Numbered from the stretch's first letter, positions 48,039 to 56,642 are shown. The stretch: 64,000 bases of DNA from Polycladomyces zharkentensis (GCF_016938855.1 NZ_JAFHAP010000013.1:1-64000), one strand, 5' to 3'. Numbers and translations: made by a program. The notes: generated by a model not told the origin, from the letters alone.

Positions 48039-48048
48039 ATTGTACCAC
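48039..48048 (-). promoter_or_regulatory. Extended -10 promoter of sigI-rsgI
   Basis: On the minus strand TGGTACAAT gives a TGn-TACAAT extended -10 about 60 bp before the SigI start. No good -35 is seen at 17 bp, and a sigmaI-type autoregulatory promoter cannot be excluded. Confidence 0.4.
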
Positions 48049-48140
48049 GTTTTTGACCTATCGTCTGCAAAATTCAAGGATGTCACCGCATAAGATTAGG
48101 AAGAATAACGAAAGATGTAGAAAAAGGAGGTAAAATTGAG

Positions 48141-48293
48141 ATGAAAAAGGAAGAAAGGAGTCCTCATCCTCCCCGTTTCGCTCCGGGAATGACGGAAGAG
48201 CAACTGGAGGAAGAAGCAACACCGGAGGAGATCGCCCGAGGCCATTCGACCAGCGTAACCCGGTTGGAACAAGATCGCGATGCGGACGAATAG
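48141..48293 (+). CDS. 50-residue acidic small protein
   Basis: A short gene encoding MKKEERSPHPPRF followed by an acidic helix (MTEEQLEEEATPEE) and a charged tail. AAGGAGG lies 10 nt before the ATG and a hairpin (GTTTCCGG/CCGGAAAC) follows the stop codon. It is divergent from sigI-rsgI. The family is not one I can name; the strong ribosome site and codon use support it being real. Confidence 0.62.
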   Translation: MKKEERSPHPPRFAPGMTEEQLEEEATPEEIARGHSTSVTRLEQDRDADE

Positions 48294-48296
48294 GGT

Positions 48297-48319
48297 GTTT
48301 CCGGTAAATGGCCGGAAAC
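48297..48319 (+). terminator. Hairpin after the small acidic gene
   Basis: GTTTCCGG-TAAATGG-CCGGAAAC forms an 8-bp stem 4 bp past the stop codon. There is no T run, so it may only slow or stabilise. Confidence 0.45.
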
Positions 48320-48339
48320 CGTCCATCGACAGAATGGTT

Positions 48340-48480
48340 GTTCTCCACCGAAAATGGGGAGCCCGTCGGAAAACCGAAAGGCGTCCCCATTTCTCAAGAT
48401 ATCCGACTTACAATAAATCCGACTCAAATCCACGGCGACCATAGGAAGTGCCTGCGGTGCCTTTGCGATACGGAGTGTCA
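48340..48480 (+). ncRNA. Solo right-end/omegaRNA-like block (family 2 element F)
   Basis: The block contains a stem ATGGGGA...TCCCCAT followed by TCTCAAG and then the family 2 right-end sequence (ATCCACGGCGACCATAGGAA ... ACGGAGTGTCA). The last 55 bp match element E and the reverse complements of elements A, B and D. It ends 9 bp from the stop codon of the acyl-CoA synthetase gene on the other strand. There is no tnpB nearby. Confidence 0.38.
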
Positions 48481-48489
48481 ACCCATCGA

Positions 48490-50445
48490 TCAAATCCGGT
48501 TGGCTTCCGCCGTGCCGAGCGACCGAATGGCCGCCACCGCATCCGGATTTTCCAGCGAAGAGAGATCTCCCGCCTCTTTTCCGAGGTAGGCGGCCCGGAT
48601 CACCCGACGCAAGATTTTGCCGTTTCGGGTTTTGGGCAGTTCCCGCACAAAATGAACGCGCTTGGGTCGCAGCGCTTTGCCCATTTTTTCCTCCACCAAG
48701 CGGATCAGATCCGATTCCAGCGTTTCCCCGGGTTCATAACCGTGCGCCAACACCGCAAAACAGACGGCCTGCTCGCCTTTGGTCTCATCCGGCACACCCA
48801 CCGTTGCCGATTCGACAACGGCCGGATGATCCACGAGCACTGATTCCATCTCAGCCGGACCCAACCGTTTCCCCGCGATTTTCAACGTATCATCGGACCT
48901 GCCCGTAATATACCAAAACCCTTCTTCGTCCACTTCCACCCAATCGCCGTGCACCCATGTTTTGGGCCAGCGGCTCCAATACGTTTCTTCATATCGTTTG
49001 GGATCATTCCAAAATCCTTTTGTCATGCCGACCCACGGTTGCCGCAGGACCAACTCACCCACTTCTCCCCGCACGGTCTGACCGTTTTCATTCCATACAT
49101 CGGCATCCATGCCCGGCATGGGACCACTGAAAGAGCAAGGCGCGATCGGTTTCAACAGGTTGCCGCCCAAAATGCCGCCGGAAATCTCCGTTCCGCCTGA
49201 ATAGTTGAAAATCGGGACACGACCGCCACCCACCTGTTTGAACAACCATTGCCACGGCTCGGGATTCCACGGCTCCCCCGTTGACCCGAACACGCGCAGG
49301 GAACTGAGGTCATGCCGTTTGACCCAGAAAATGTCGTGTTTCATCAATGCCCGGATGACAGTTGGAGAGATTCCCAAATGGCTCACTCCGTGCGAGGCGA
49401 CGATCCGCCACAATCGGTCCGGTTCCGGATAATCCGGCGTTCCTTCGAACACCAACATGGCGGCACCGGTCATCAACGCCCCGAACACCATCCACGGCCC
49501 CATCATCCATCCCATGTCCGTCACCCAAAACAGGATGTCCCCCGGCCCCACATCCATGCCGTATCCTGCATCAAACGCCGCTTTGATCGGGAAACCGGTG
49601 TGGACGTGCACCGTTCCTTTTGGTTTGCCGGTGGTACCCGACGTGTAGATGATCATAAACGGGTCCTCCGACGCCGTCGCCTCAGGAGAAAGCGGTTTCA
49701 TTTCAGTCATCAAATGATCCCATTCCACATCGCGCTCTTCATTCCACGGACCGTCCCGTTTCAACCGGCGAACGACCAACACTTTTTCCACCGAAGGGGA
49801 CAAGTCCACCGCTCGGTCGGCCTCTTCCTTCATGGGTACCACTTTTCCTCTCCTCAGAAACCCGTCCGCCGTGATCAGGAGTCTTGCTCCGCAATCATTC
49901 AGCCTGGAAGCGACCGCCTGCGCACCGTAACCGGAGAAACACGGCGTGAAAATGGCGCCGATCCGGGCGATGGCCAGCATGGCAATGACATTTTCCGGAA
50001 TCATCGGCAAATAAATGCCCACCCGATCCCCTTTTTGGATACCGAGCCGCATCAGTCCCCCGGCCAAACGGTTGACCTCGGACCACAAGTCCCGATACGT
50101 GTATTTGCGGACCGCCCCTTCGTCCCCTTCCCAGATGAGCGCAAGCCGGTGGCGGGACTCATTGCGGTTCACCCATCGGTCCAGACAGTTGTGAGACACG
50201 TTGAAACGCCCGTCCACGAACCACCGTGTCCACTGAATGCCGTCGGAAGCGTCCATCACTTGGCGGTATGGGCGAATCCACTCCAATTCCAGATCATGTA
50301 CCACCGCTTCCCAAAACCAAGCGACATTTTGGATGGACCGTTCATAAAACCGGTCATAATCGGAGATCCCAAATTGTTGCATCAACCGATACAACCGTGT
50401 TTGCCGCGCTTGTTCCTCGTCGGGAAACCAGACCGCTTTCGCCAT
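48490..50445 (-). CDS. AMP-forming acyl-CoA (acetyl-CoA-like) synthetase
   Basis: A 651-residue ANL-superfamily ligase that activates a carboxylic acid via acyl-AMP to acyl-CoA. Key blocks: YTSGTTGKPKG (A3), NYSGGTEISGG (A5 region), HGDWVEVDEEGFWYITGRSDD (A8) and RNGKILRRVIR with the catalytic lysine. The N-terminal extension and overall length resemble AcsA/propionyl-CoA synthetase types, but the substrate pocket was not assessed. ATG 50445 has AAGGGGG about 10 nt upstream. Confidence 0.92.
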   Translation of the reverse strand: MAKAVWFPDEEQARQTRLYRLMQQFGISDYDRFYERSIQNVAWFWEAVVHDLELEWIRPYRQVMDASDGIQWTRWFVDGRFNVSHNCLDRWVNRNESRHRLALIWEGDEGAVRKYTYRDLWSEVNRLAGGLMRLGIQKGDRVGIYLPMIPENVIAMLAIARIGAIFTPCFSGYGAQAVASRLNDCGARLLITADGFLRRGKVVPMKEEADRAVDLSPSVEKVLVVRRLKRDGPWNEERDVEWDHLMTEMKPLSPEATASEDPFMIIYTSGTTGKPKGTVHVHTGFPIKAAFDAGYGMDVGPGDILFWVTDMGWMMGPWMVFGALMTGAAMLVFEGTPDYPEPDRLWRIVASHGVSHLGISPTVIRALMKHDIFWVKRHDLSSLRVFGSTGEPWNPEPWQWLFKQVGGGRVPIFNYSGGTEISGGILGGNLLKPIAPCSFSGPMPGMDADVWNENGQTVRGEVGELVLRQPWVGMTKGFWNDPKRYEETYWSRWPKTWVHGDWVEVDEEGFWYITGRSDDTLKIAGKRLGPAEMESVLVDHPAVVESATVGVPDETKGEQAVCFAVLAHGYEPGETLESDLIRLVEEKMGKALRPKRVHFVRELPKTRNGKILRRVIRAAYLGKEAGDLSSLENPDAVAAIRSLGTAEANRI

Positions 50446-50598
50446 ACCCACTCGCCCCCTTTTCAGGACTTCATCCTTTATTGTACTGGTCGGGAGACAG
50501 ATGGTCAAAGAATAATCAGAATCTATCGTCAAAACAAATCATCATGAATAAACATAAATTTGGAAATCTATCAAAGACGGATTGTCAGGAGAAGAGAA

Positions 50599-50632
50599 CC
50601 CTTGCCCTGCTGGCAAGGGAATTTGTTTTTTT
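50599..50632 (+). terminator. Intrinsic terminator-like hairpin ahead of the esterase gene
   Basis: CCCTTGCCCTGCTGGCAAGGG followed by AATTTGTTTTTTT is a clear intrinsic terminator on the plus strand. No plus-strand gene ends upstream, so it may act as an attenuator in a leader of the esterase gene. Confidence 0.6.
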
Positions 50633-50708
50633 GAAAACCCGAGCAAACCGGGAAAAAATGGGGTACAATAGAAAGCACAACGTCAAATTTAAAGCGAAGT
50701 GATGACCA

Positions 50709-51437
50709 ATGAATCCCCAGTATTTGAAACGAACCATCATTAAAAAAGAGATTCGCAGCCACTATCTGGACGAAGTCAAAGAAATACAGGTGTATCTGCC
50801 ACCGCACTACGACGAAACCGTCACCTATCCGGTGTTGTATCTGCAGGACGGGGACGACTATTTCAATCTGGGACGCATCGCCACCCAAGCCAACCAACTG
50901 ATTTACGAAGAGGACATCCGACCGATCATGATGGTGGCTGTCCCCGTCGACAAAAGCAAGCGTACGGCCGAATATTCCCCGATCGGGGAACGCAACCGAC
51001 TGTACCTGCAATTTTTTACGGAGGAGCTGCTGCCGGGGATCGAAAGCGATTTTCCGGTGGATCGGACACCTGACGGACGGGTCGTCGGCGGTTCGTCCCT
51101 GGGAGGAACCGTTTCACTTCACCTGGCACTGGAATACCCGGAGGATTTCCGCCAGGTACTGTCACAATCGGGCGCTTTCCTGGAAGCAACCATCGACCGG
51201 ATTCGCCAAACGTCTTCACTCGACGACCTGGTGGTGTACCAATCCATCGGAAAAGCGGAAACCGCGGTGCCCACCAATATGGGCAAATTGGATCTGTTGG
51301 CTCGCAATCGGGAAGTGTACCGTCACCTGCAGGACAAACAGGCACAGGTGCATTATGCGGAAAAAGAGGGCGATCACACGTGGGGGTTGTGGCAAAAAGA
51401 TATTCCCGATGCCCTGAGAATCTTTTTCGGAAACTGA
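50709..51437 (+). CDS. Esterase family alpha/beta hydrolase
   Basis: A 242-residue protein of the esterase D/enterochelin-esterase-like family. The nucleophile serine is in VGGSSLGGT, with the histidine in GDHTWGLW near the end, and the N-terminal strand VYLPPHYDETVTYPVLYLQDG is typical of the fold. Members hydrolyse siderophores, S-formylglutathione or glycerol esters. The window holds a siderophore cluster 7 kb away, which is only suggestive. The ribosome site is weak. Confidence 0.87.
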   Translation: MNPQYLKRTIIKKEIRSHYLDEVKEIQVYLPPHYDETVTYPVLYLQDGDDYFNLGRIATQANQLIYEEDIRPIMMVAVPVDKSKRTAEYSPIGERNRLYLQFFTEELLPGIESDFPVDRTPDGRVVGGSSLGGTVSLHLALEYPEDFRQVLSQSGAFLEATIDRIRQTSSLDDLVVYQSIGKAETAVPTNMGKLDLLARNREVYRHLQDKQAQVHYAEKEGDHTWGLWQKDIPDALRIFFGN

Positions 51438-51447
51438 CGGACAAAAA

Positions 51448-51503
51448 GGGAGCCGTTTGCCGATCCACTTCGTACCATGGCGAGGTCGGCAAAAACGGCT
51501 CCC
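51448..51503 (+). terminator. Long hairpin after the esterase gene
   Basis: GGGAGCCGTTTGCCGA pairs with TCGGCAAAAACGGCTCCC around a 22-nt loop, 10 bp past the stop. No T run follows. Confidence 0.55.
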
Positions 51504-51529
51504 CGATCCTGAGCGTGCCAGATCAATTC

Positions 51530-51604
51530 ATCCGTACGGCTTTCCCGGCTCGCTCCGCCCGGAAAAACATTGTTTCCTTATGGAATAACCAAACACACGC
51601 TCTA
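51530..51604 (+). repeat. Family 1 repeat with internal deletion
   Basis: The start GGCTTTCCCGGCTCGCTCCG is joined directly to the end GGAAAAACATTGTTTCCTTA and ATAACCAAACACACGCTCTA, so about 170 bp of the core are missing. Its last bases carry the TAG stop of the HAD gene. Confidence 0.6.
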
Positions 51605-52249
51605 ATCCAGTCGCTCCTCCAACCAATGGCGGAATGCTCTCACCTCGGTGAAAACAGCATCCGGTTCCGGTTGAAAGGAACAGGGCTTTTCCGTTGCAAA
51701 CCAGCAAACCCCCACCGTGGCTACCCCGGCAGCCTTTCCGGCCATCACGTCGACGGACATATCCCCCACATACACCGTTTCTTCCGGTCGTGCCCCAAAA
51801 TGGCGCATGGCCAATCGGATTCCGTCCGGTTCCGGTTTATACCGGTTGATTTCCGTACCGGTCACCCACCAATCGACCAATCCGTTCATGCCCAGCAGTT
51901 CGGCGGAAATGACCGCACTTTTGCGACCTTTTCCAGTCACCACACCGACATTGGCTTTTCGTTCCTTCAACCAGCGCAACAGTTCCAAAACAGCCTCGTT
52001 CGACCGGACCAATCGTGCATGGTGCTCCCGATACAACCGAAAATAGGCATCATGGGCCTGTTGAAGGCAATGGCGGGGAAGATGGCTCTCCAGTATCACT
52101 TCCTCCGGCGGCCCGAACCTCGCGGCAATCCCCGCGTCATCCAGTTCCTCTCCACCGAAGCGACGAAATACTTCGCGAAAAGACCGGTAAATCACCGGAA
52201 GCGTATCCGCCAGCGTCCCGTCGAAATCAAACAGAACCGTCCGTAGCAC
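51602..52249 (-). CDS. HAD-family phosphatase (PpaX/Gph-like)
   Basis: A 215-residue HAD hydrolase: motif I is LFDFDGTLADT, motif II VVTGKGR, motif III lysine in RYKPEPDG and motif IV YVGDMSVDVMAG. The alpha-helical cap is that of the PpaX/phosphoglycolate phosphatase group. The GTG at 52249 follows GGGAG by about 8 nt. Its stop codon TAG lies in the end of a family 1 repeat. Substrate unknown. Confidence 0.9.
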   Translation of the reverse strand: MLRTVLFDFDGTLADTLPVIYRSFREVFRRFGGEELDDAGIAARFGPPEEVILESHLPRHCLQQAHDAYFRLYREHHARLVRSNEAVLELLRWLKERKANVGVVTGKGRKSAVISAELLGMNGLVDWWVTGTEINRYKPEPDGIRLAMRHFGARPEETVYVGDMSVDVMAGKAAGVATVGVCWFATEKPCSFQPEPDAVFTEVRAFRHWLEERLD

Positions 52250-52299
52250 GCAATCACTCCCGCCACTGGTTTTGATGATCGTTCCAACGCGAATAACAG

Positions 52300-52594
52300 T
52301 GACTACGCCACACGACTCATGCACAGAGGCACTCCCTTCGGTCGCCGTGGACTTTTCGCTTCATCCGGCGCAGCAACACGCCATCCATCCACGATGGCTT
52401 CGTCCCAGCCTCATTCTGTTTTGTTTTACGAGTTTTCGCTCGCATAGTGGTTTTCAGTGTTTTTTTGCACTTCTCGACTCCATTGTATCCAAAATCTGTC
52501 GGTCTTGCGAGAGGGACCAAGCCCTCCCGCGTCCGACGCTCGCTTTTTTCCCCACCCTGAAGGGCCGGGTTTTCCCGGTCGCTTTTATATAAAA
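52300..52594 (-). mobile_element. Family 2 element D: tnpB-less IS200/IS605-like mini-element
   Basis: On the minus strand: TTATATAAAAGCGACCGGG, a left hairpin (CCCGGCCCTTCAGGGTGGG), a promoter-like TTTTGGATACAATGG, a middle shared with element B, and the right-end block (CCACGGCGACCGAAGGGAG ... GCGTAGTCA). It begins at the stop codon of the HEAT-repeat gene. No transposase frame is present. Confidence 0.52.
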
Positions 52595-53755
52595 TTACTC
52601 GCGGTCTCCGGTTTCTCCATTCTTTTTTTCGATTGCCCGCGTCATCTGCTGCCACACGGTACCGCTCGCTTCTTCGCCTTTTTCAATGCGCTCCAGCGCC
52701 ATCCGCACTTGCAGACGCACCTCGAATTCAGGATCGTTCTCCGCTTCACGCAAAGCCGGCAGTGCCGATTCATCCCCCACTTCGTAGAGAAAACGGGCGG
52801 CCCGCCACCGCACCAGCTTGTTGGGATCTTGGAGTGCTTCCGCCATCGGTCCGATCGCACGGGGATCACCAAGGTCCGACAAAGTATCACCAGCGGTACG
52901 GCGAACAATGGGAGAGGGATCTTTCAAGGCTTTCAACAACAATGGCAATACATCGGCATCATCCACTTCCCCCAGATAAGCCACGGCCAATCTTCGAACA
53001 GACACATGGGGATCGGACAACGCCTTTTGCAGTACGGGCAATGCCTCCCGATCCGGTTGTTTCATCCGGGACAATGCGGCATATCGCGTTTCCCAATCGG
53101 GTTCATCCAACCGGCGGGCCACTTCATCCGCATCCAATCGCTCCTCTTGAACCGTTTCACCCGCTTGCAACCGAAACGCCTCCTCCACCATCCGGTCCAA
53201 CCGGGCGGCATCATACGCCGCGGCGATTTCCTTCACCACTTCCTCTCCTACGCGGTTTACGTCTCCGTACCGGACCCCGCGCTCTTCCCATTTTCGTTCC
53301 ATGATGACATTGGGAGAAGCCATTTTCAGCTTCATCGTCGCCTCCAGGAAACGATCGGGCAGGCCGAAACGGGTTTCTTCCCCGTTTTTCACCACTTTTA
53401 CCTGGATGGGGATGCCTCGGAACGTTTGAACGAACACCTGCACTTCGCCAAATCCGTCCTGTGTCGTTTTCTGTTCATCCGCAGTTTGCACATCCCCCTC
53501 ACCGCCCAACACTTCCCGAGCGGCAGACAGGATCGCCTGCCAATCCGCTTTGGGATGGCGTTCCAGCGCGATGAAGTCCGATACCTGAAACACCCCTTTG
53601 ACCCCCGGAATCTGCAACAAGCGGCGTACATAGTCCGGTGCTCCTTCAGCCTGTTCACGGGTGACGTTGATGCTCACCCCTGCGGGTAACCGTTCGTCCA
53701 TGTTCAATTTCATGGTGTTGGGACTCGGCGTGGGCTCGATCGAAATGATTTTCAT
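52595..53755 (-). CDS. CvfC-like protein (Nfu N-domain plus HEAT repeats)
   Basis: A 386-residue protein whose first 80 residues form a NifU/Nfu N-terminal domain (TPSPNTMKLNMDERLP), followed by a linker and a C-terminal array of PBS-lyase-type HEAT repeats (about 215-365, as in DPHVSVRRLAVAYLGEV). The arrangement matches the conserved virulence factor C family of Firmicutes, whose exact role is not known. GAAGGGG precedes the ATG. The stop codon is at the edge of mobile element D. Confidence 0.87.
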   Translation of the reverse strand: MKIISIEPTPSPNTMKLNMDERLPAGVSINVTREQAEGAPDYVRRLLQIPGVKGVFQVSDFIALERHPKADWQAILSAAREVLGGEGDVQTADEQKTTQDGFGEVQVFVQTFRGIPIQVKVVKNGEETRFGLPDRFLEATMKLKMASPNVIMERKWEERGVRYGDVNRVGEEVVKEIAAAYDAARLDRMVEEAFRLQAGETVQEERLDADEVARRLDEPDWETRYAALSRMKQPDREALPVLQKALSDPHVSVRRLAVAYLGEVDDADVLPLLLKALKDPSPIVRRTAGDTLSDLGDPRAIGPMAEALQDPNKLVRWRAARFLYEVGDESALPALREAENDPEFEVRLQVRMALERIEKGEEASGTVWQQMTRAIEKKNGETGDRE

Positions 53756-53945
53756 CGGATTCGTCCCCTTCCGTTCACTTGATGGTCTGGACGTATTGTA
53801 TCATATCCCTTGCCATGCCCTCCAACCGGGGAAACCATACCCGATAATGGATATATTCCCGTCCGAAGGCATGATAAAATAAAAAAGGTTGATACAATTA
53901 CGTCAGGACATGAGCAAACCGATTTGACCAAAGGAGTATGGACTG

Positions 53946-55850
53946 ATGAGGAACGCACACAAGGGTGAATGGATCCGAAATACATATGAAGTGTTGCAAG
54001 TATTTCCGCTTCAGCTGGGGACGCTGTATTTCACACGGTTCCACCCTGATCCGACAAAAACGGATGTCACCCGAGCGGATACCCGCTTCATTCTTGCGGT
54101 TCCGGCCACCTCTCAGGCAACGGACGCACCCCTGGCGGCACTTCTGGAGCGGGACGAATCCCGGTTCGTATCAGTGGAAGCGGTGTTTGTCGAAGAGGAG
54201 ACGATGTACTGGGTATATCGCCGCATGCCAAGCACCTGGCTTGCATATCGGCTGCTGTCAAACCATCGCGTGCCGGAGAGAGAAATTCCCGCGCTGCTGC
54301 AACAGGTGGTCCGGACGTGGATGCAAGTGGAACGGAATGACGAATGGACCTTTATCCATCCCGAAAACTTATTCCTGGAAGACAGCGGACAGGTACGCTT
54401 TTTATACGGTGGTCCAGCCTGGCTGACGCGTCCTCCCCTTTTCCCGCCGAATGAAGGGGTTCGTCTGGGTTTGCTTGCGTATTCGCTTTTGACGGGCCGG
54501 CGGATGCCGTTACATGTTCCAATGGAAACCCTTCTTTCCTTACCGGAAGATCCCGTTGTCCCGAATGCTTGGAAGTCCTTTCTCCGTCAAATGTGTCAAG
54601 CATCGTCAACGAATGTCCCTTCTTGGGACAAAACATTGGAGCTGTTGGAGCAAACCTCACGGACCCTCTCAAGCCCGGAAACGCCGGGAAGGGGACATGC
54701 CGCAACCGACCCGGCCACCGTCACCGCAAAGAAAGCGTCGAGCGTATCTGAACGAACTTCCCCGGCACCACATGTTCCAACCGCCTCCGGCCCTTGGTGG
54801 AAGCGCAGAGCCGTTCGACTGGGAGCTGCAGCGATCGGCGGATTGATGCTGTTGACAGCCACCGGATGGGGTATCACGCAAATGTTCGTCTCCAACTCGG
54901 ACAGAGCGGCCTTGAGTCCGTCCCAATCCAAACAGGCGGCGATCTGGTACAACCAATCCTTGGCGGCATATCAAGCGAAACAATACGATCGGGCATTGGA
55001 ATTGGGCAAAAAGGCGTTGGCGGCCGATCCAAGCAAACAGGGATACTACCTGCATGTCGCCAAATTACACCAAATTCAAGGGGACTTCCAAAACGGCGTG
55101 CAAGTCATGAAACAGGCGGTGAAACGCTTCCCACAAGACCCCGCCATGCAGGACGGATTGGCCATGCAATCGTATTATGCCAAGGATTTTATGGCCGCCA
55201 AAGCTGCCAGTGACAAAGCTGTGCAAATGAACCCATCCAATCCCGGCTATTTCTATCACAACGGAAAAATTCTCGCTGCGCTGGGAGATTATGCCCATGC
55301 AGCGGAGATGTTGAAAAAGGCGATTGCCTTGGACAACCGTCAACCTTACTATCACTATGACCTATCCGTATATCAATACCGTTTGGGACAAATCGATCCC
55401 GCCATCCAATCCGCCAAAACCGCATCCGGCATGGATGGTGACAATCCCCGCTACAAGATGATGTTGGGCATCCTGTATCTGAAAAAACGGGAACTTGCCA
55501 ACGAAAACCCGTCGCTTTTGCCGGAAGAAAAGGAAGCGCAAAAACGGAAATGGGCACAGGAAGCGGTGCGTGTATTCGATCCGTTGGTGAAGAAACACGA
55601 ATTGAACGAAGGAGGTTATTATTACGCTTCTGTCGCTTTCTACTATGCGGGCCGGCTTCCCGAAGCGGCAAACGCCATTCAACAGGCATTGAAAGCAAAC
55701 AATCGACATGCTTTGTATCATTACCATTACGGCGTGGTGCTCGCCGCTTCAGGCAAGCGAAATGAAGCAATCGCCCAATTTCAACAGGCGGTTCGTTTGG
55801 AGCCGAATCACCCTTTATACAAAAAAGCTCTCGACCAATTACAGAAGTGA
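53946..55850 (+). CDS. Pseudokinase-like, single-pass TPR protein
   Basis: A 634-residue protein. Residues 1-230 look like a degenerate protein kinase: FIHPENLFLEDSGQVRFLYG at 136-155 sits where the catalytic loop and DFG would be, but the catalytic aspartate is replaced. A low-complexity linker (235-285) leads to a membrane helix at about 290-312, then at least six TPR repeats outside. The layout recalls EssB/YukC pseudokinase-TM proteins, but the TPR tail differs. It precedes the sortase substrate and sortase genes on the same strand. Confidence 0.82.
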   Translation: MRNAHKGEWIRNTYEVLQVFPLQLGTLYFTRFHPDPTKTDVTRADTRFILAVPATSQATDAPLAALLERDESRFVSVEAVFVEEETMYWVYRRMPSTWLAYRLLSNHRVPEREIPALLQQVVRTWMQVERNDEWTFIHPENLFLEDSGQVRFLYGGPAWLTRPPLFPPNEGVRLGLLAYSLLTGRRMPLHVPMETLLSLPEDPVVPNAWKSFLRQMCQASSTNVPSWDKTLELLEQTSRTLSSPETPGRGHAATDPATVTAKKASSVSERTSPAPHVPTASGPWWKRRAVRLGAAAIGGLMLLTATGWGITQMFVSNSDRAALSPSQSKQAAIWYNQSLAAYQAKQYDRALELGKKALAADPSKQGYYLHVAKLHQIQGDFQNGVQVMKQAVKRFPQDPAMQDGLAMQSYYAKDFMAAKAASDKAVQMNPSNPGYFYHNGKILAALGDYAHAAEMLKKAIALDNRQPYYHYDLSVYQYRLGQIDPAIQSAKTASGMDGDNPRYKMMLGILYLKKRELANENPSLLPEEKEAQKRKWAQEAVRVFDPLVKKHELNEGGYYYASVAFYYAGRLPEAANAIQQALKANNRHALYHYHYGVVLAASGKRNEAIAQFQQAVRLEPNHPLYKKALDQLQK

Positions 55851-55964
55851 ACGACAACTTTTTACATGATTTTTTAAGTTGGGACTACCGTTTTTCACTG
55901 ATTGTGCTAATATAGAAAAATAGGGAAGATGGGCAAAATTTGAATAAGGTGGGGAGTGGAACTG

Positions 55965-56642
55965 TTGCGGACGATCATTTTGACATTGGCTCTCCTACTT
56001 GCCTCTTTCCCGGTCGCAAATGCCGCACCACTCGATATCGAAGTGAACGTTGACCCGCAACCGGTCACCGATCAGGTGAACCGGACCGTCGATGAGGTGA
56101 CGGATTTGGTACGTGAGGTGGTCCCGCCGGTAGTGGAACCGCCGGTGGAAGAGCCGCCGGTGGATCAGCCGCCCGTGGATGAACCGCCGGTCGATCAGCC
56201 GCCGGTGGACCAACCGCCCGTGGATGAACCGCCGGTCGATCAGCCGCCGGTGGACCAACCGCCCGTGGATGAACCGCCGGTCGATCAGCCGCCGGTGGAT
56301 CAACCGCCCGCGGAGCAACCCCCGGTGGATCAACCGGGCAATGAGCCGCCTGCGGAGCAACCGCCAACCAACCCAACACCGGTGGATCAACCGGGCAATG
56401 GAGGGCAACATGACGGCGGACGTCAGGTGACGGTGGACAAGCCTGCCTACAGTGCACCCACCGTCGTGCAACCGGAGGAAATCCAACAACAGTCGTTCCA
56501 CAAATCGGGCGCTTCCGCACCCCAGCTGGAAACCCAAGAACTTCCGAAAACGGCTACGCCGTACCCCAATCTGGCATTGGCGGGCGGATTGTTGCTCGTC
56601 AGCGGTGCAGTGCTGTATCGGTTCCGTCCGCAAAAAGGCTGA
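55965..56642 (+). CDS. Cell-wall-anchored protein with PPVD repeats and an LPxTG-like signal
   Basis: A 225-residue secreted protein: signal peptide (about 1-22), a spacer, a Pro-rich region of PPVDQ/PPVDE units (about 60-130), and a C-terminal sorting signal LPKTA, a hydrophobic helix and a basic tail (RFRPQK). LPKTA fits class D sortase substrates better than LPxTG. TTG 55965 lies 8 nt past GGGGAG; the GTG at 55956 is too close. The sortase gene starts at the next base after the stop, so the two are made together. Confidence 0.82.
   Translation: MRTIILTLALLLASFPVANAAPLDIEVNVDPQPVTDQVNRTVDEVTDLVREVVPPVVEPPVEEPPVDQPPVDEPPVDQPPVDQPPVDEPPVDQPPVDQPPVDEPPVDQPPVDQPPAEQPPVDQPGNEPPAEQPPTNPTPVDQPGNGGQHDGGRQVTVDKPAYSAPTVVQPEEIQQQSFHKSGASAPQLETQELPKTATPYPNLALAGGLLLVSGAVLYRFRPQKG
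56167..56310 (+). repeat. 45-bp tandem repeat in the sortase-substrate gene
   Basis: About three near-identical 45-bp units encode QPPVDQPPVDEPPVD. Because the units differ by only a few bases, this part of the gene is prone to gain or loss of copies. Confidence 0.75.

Noticed and set aside
49312-50547. 411-residue plus-strand frame opposite the acyl-CoA synthetase gene
   Set aside because: Antisense shadow of a clear gene, with no start signals.
50226-50702. 158-residue plus-strand frame before the esterase gene
   Set aside because: It starts inside the synthetase gene on the other strand and passes through an intrinsic terminator; its codon use changes abruptly midway.
52317-52655. 112-residue frame through mobile element D
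   Set aside because: It reads across the end of the HEAT gene and the element without a ribosome site; the matching part of element B is interrupted by a stop.
56167-56310. Regular repeats resembling a CRISPR array
   Set aside because: The units are contiguous, in frame and encode PPVD repeats; there are no spacers and no cas genes.
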